DNA of 33,528 bases, taken from assembly GCA_016288305.1 (NCBI GenBank), contig JAEEYW010000040.1, forward strand, positions 1 to 33,528. The letters are read 5' to 3'. The notes under the pieces are model-generated. The model saw only the letters and a program-made list of their open reading frames with translations. It was not told where the DNA came from and did no database searches. Positions 32,620-33,528 of this stretch are shown here, in pieces (the stretch's first letter is position 1; every line of letters starts with the position of its first letter). The DNA is from Caryophanales bacterium (GTDB lineage Bacteria; Bacillota_I; Bacilli_A; RF39; UBA660). The position numbers were made by a program, and so were the translations under genes.

Positions 32620-32646
32620 TGAAAAAAATTAGATATTATCTAATTT
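32620..32646 (-). terminator. Rho-independent terminator after the small coiled-coil gene
   Basis: AAATTAGAT/ATCTAATTT with a three-base loop (32626-32646), followed on the minus strand by a run of T. It begins inside the last codons of the upstream gene. Confidence 0.75.
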
Positions 32647-32839
32647 GTTTTCCATCTTCCGTCTTATCATTTTTTGCATTTTTTAGTTCTTCTAATTCTT
32701 GTTGCAATCTAGCCATTTCAATATACTTTTCAGTTCGTTGCTGTGGATCAAGAAAAACACTATTAAGTTCTTTTTCCACTTGATCTAATTTTATCTTTAA
32801 AACTTGCTCATATGTTACCTCGTTTAGTCCAGCGCCCAT
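32636..32839 (-). CDS. Small coiled-coil protein
   Basis: A 67-residue protein: short head MGAGLNEVTYEQVLK, then a continuous charged helix with ELEELKNAKND at the end. ATG 32839 is selected from GGTGAG just upstream; a longer frame from 32905 overlaps the RluA gene and lacks a ribosome site. Function unknown. It follows the pseudouridine synthase by 19 bases. Confidence 0.6.
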   Translation of the reverse strand: MGAGLNEVTYEQVLKIKLDQVEKELNSVFLDPQQRTEKYIEMARLQQELEELKNAKNDKTEDGKQIR

Positions 32840-32858
32840 ATTCTCACCATCTTTCTTT

Positions 32859-33506
32859 TTATTTATATATATTCCAAGGATATCTATTTGGTATAGGTAG
32901 TTCAAGAGTCATCACTTCATTTGTTACAGGATGTTTAATCGAAAGTTCACTTGCGAATAATGCAATTTGTTCTCCTGCTTTAGCATTCTTATTATATTTT
33001 TGATCACCATATAAAGGATGATTATGATAAGAAAACTGCACTCTTATTTGATGTGAACGTCCTGTTTTTAGATTAATTTTAACTAAAGACATATTATCTT
33101 TATAATCTTCACAAACATAATCTAAAATAGCTTCTTTACCATTTTTATCAACTTTAGTTATATTTGTTTTGCTATCTTTCAATAAATAATCCTTAAATGT
33201 ACCATTATCTAATTTACCATATACAACAGCATGATAAGTTTTTTTAAATTCATGTGTACGTACTTGATCACTTAATCTAGACGCTGCTTTAGATGTTTTA
33301 GCAAACACCATAACACCACCTACAGGTCTATCAAGTCTATGTACTAATCCTAAATAAACATTACCTGGTTTATTATACTTATCTTTTATATATTTTTTTA
33401 ATATATTTAATAAATCTTCATCCTTGCTTTCATCTTCACAAACAGGAACATTAATAGGCTTTTCAACCACTAATAAATGGTTATCTTCATATAATATATT
33501 AATCAT
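32859..33506 (-). CDS. RluA-family pseudouridine synthase
   Basis: A 215-residue enzyme that isomerises uridine to pseudouridine in rRNA or tRNA. The catalytic motif VHRLDRPVGGVMVFAKT has the active Asp (about residue 59), and GRSHQIRVQF is the conserved C-terminal motif. The N-terminal S4 domain of larger RluA/RluD members is absent. ATG 33506 has GGAAG eight bases upstream; an in-frame ATG at 33521 is possible. Its target site cannot be read from sequence. Confidence 0.92.
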   Translation of the reverse strand: MINILYEDNHLLVVEKPINVPVCEDESKDEDLLNILKKYIKDKYNKPGNVYLGLVHRLDRPVGGVMVFAKTSKAASRLSDQVRTHEFKKTYHAVVYGKLDNGTFKDYLLKDSKTNITKVDKNGKEAILDYVCEDYKDNMSLVKINLKTGRSHQIRVQFSYHNHPLYGDQKYNKNAKAGEQIALFASELSIKHPVTNEVMTLELPIPNRYPWNIYK

Positions 33507-33528
33507 TTTCCCATCTTCCATATATACC

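Noticed and set aside
1364-33003. Many short open frames on the plus strand opposite the large minus-strand genes
   Set aside because: They lie fully inside recognised genes, have no ribosome sites and show antisense-type composition, so they are shadows.
1-33528. CRISPR arrays, tRNA and rRNA genes
   Set aside because: No regularly spaced repeats, cloverleaf-like stems or rRNA-like stretches were found on either strand by reading.
1-33528. Alternative genetic code with TGA as tryptophan, suggested by the very low GC
   Set aside because: Tryptophans in conserved motifs (WCGPC, GAWGSGKT) are TGG, and TGA does not occur inside intact conserved domains.

Overview
The window is very AT-rich DNA that reads with the standard bacterial code (Trp as TGG, TGA only as stop). 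It has strong AGGAGG-type ribosome binding sites, textbook TTGACA/TATAAT promoters and many U-tailed hairpin terminators. Cell-wall (CwlD-like amidase), OhrR-type and NrtR-type genes point to a low-GC Gram-positive bacterium (Bacillota, probably an uncultured gut Bacilli or Clostridia lineage). This is inference; no rRNA or tRNA gene is present to settle it. Almost every gene lies on the minus strand, so operons read from high to low coordinates.

Left part (1 to about 9.4 kb) is an accessory, defence-like island. It holds the start of a type I restriction hsdM with a small upstream gene, a decayed ORF, a C-terminal remnant of a tyrosine recombinase, a membrane-type KAP P-loop NTPase behind an attenuator-like leader, and a UvrD-family helicase with an inserted nuclease-like segment. 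Next comes a four-gene operon: AbiEi-like winged-helix protein, short zinc-ribbon protein, small phage-like protein and a second, soluble-looking KAP NTPase. That operon has a consensus promoter preceded by an inverted repeat. The two KAP NTPases flanking the helicase/nuclease are the best candidate here for an undescribed system.

Middle part (9.4 to 18.9 kb) is an unusually complete NAD salvage and recycling operon: pncA, pncB, Nudix hydrolase, NadR-type adenylyltransferase, pnuC, nadE, nadD, ADP-ribosylglycohydrolase, pncC, nrtR. It is followed, after a terminator and a new promoter, by an aminotransferase-GNAT fusion. The promoter upstream of pncA carries palindromes of the type TGTTA-N-TAACA, which are likely NrtR operators. 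The Nudix box of NrtR itself looks catalytically dead, and the operon encodes enzymes that could both release and destroy ADP-ribose, the known type of NrtR ligand.

Next come a sigma-like factor with a dCMP deaminase-like protein (18.98 to 20.5 kb) and a coiled-coil/zinc-ribbon gene split by a single in-frame TAA (20.6 to 21.2 kb). A peroxide-defence operon follows (glutathione peroxidase, thioredoxin reductase, thioredoxin, OhrR-type regulator; 21.3 to 23.4 kb), and its promoter contains a perfect OhrR-like box. A trace of a short-chain dehydrogenase lies behind ohrR.

Right part (23.5 to 33.5 kb) holds two small plus-strand genes, a YwaF-like membrane protein, an HtrA-type protease behind an AbiD/AbiF-like HEPN gene, a lipoprotein, and a secreted subtilase with Glu at the usual catalytic Asp position. 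It also holds a second tyrosine recombinase remnant, a long coiled-coil protein with a small partner, a CwlD-like amidase, a small coiled-coil protein and an RluA-family pseudouridine synthase. No CRISPR array, intact transposon, tRNA or rRNA was seen.
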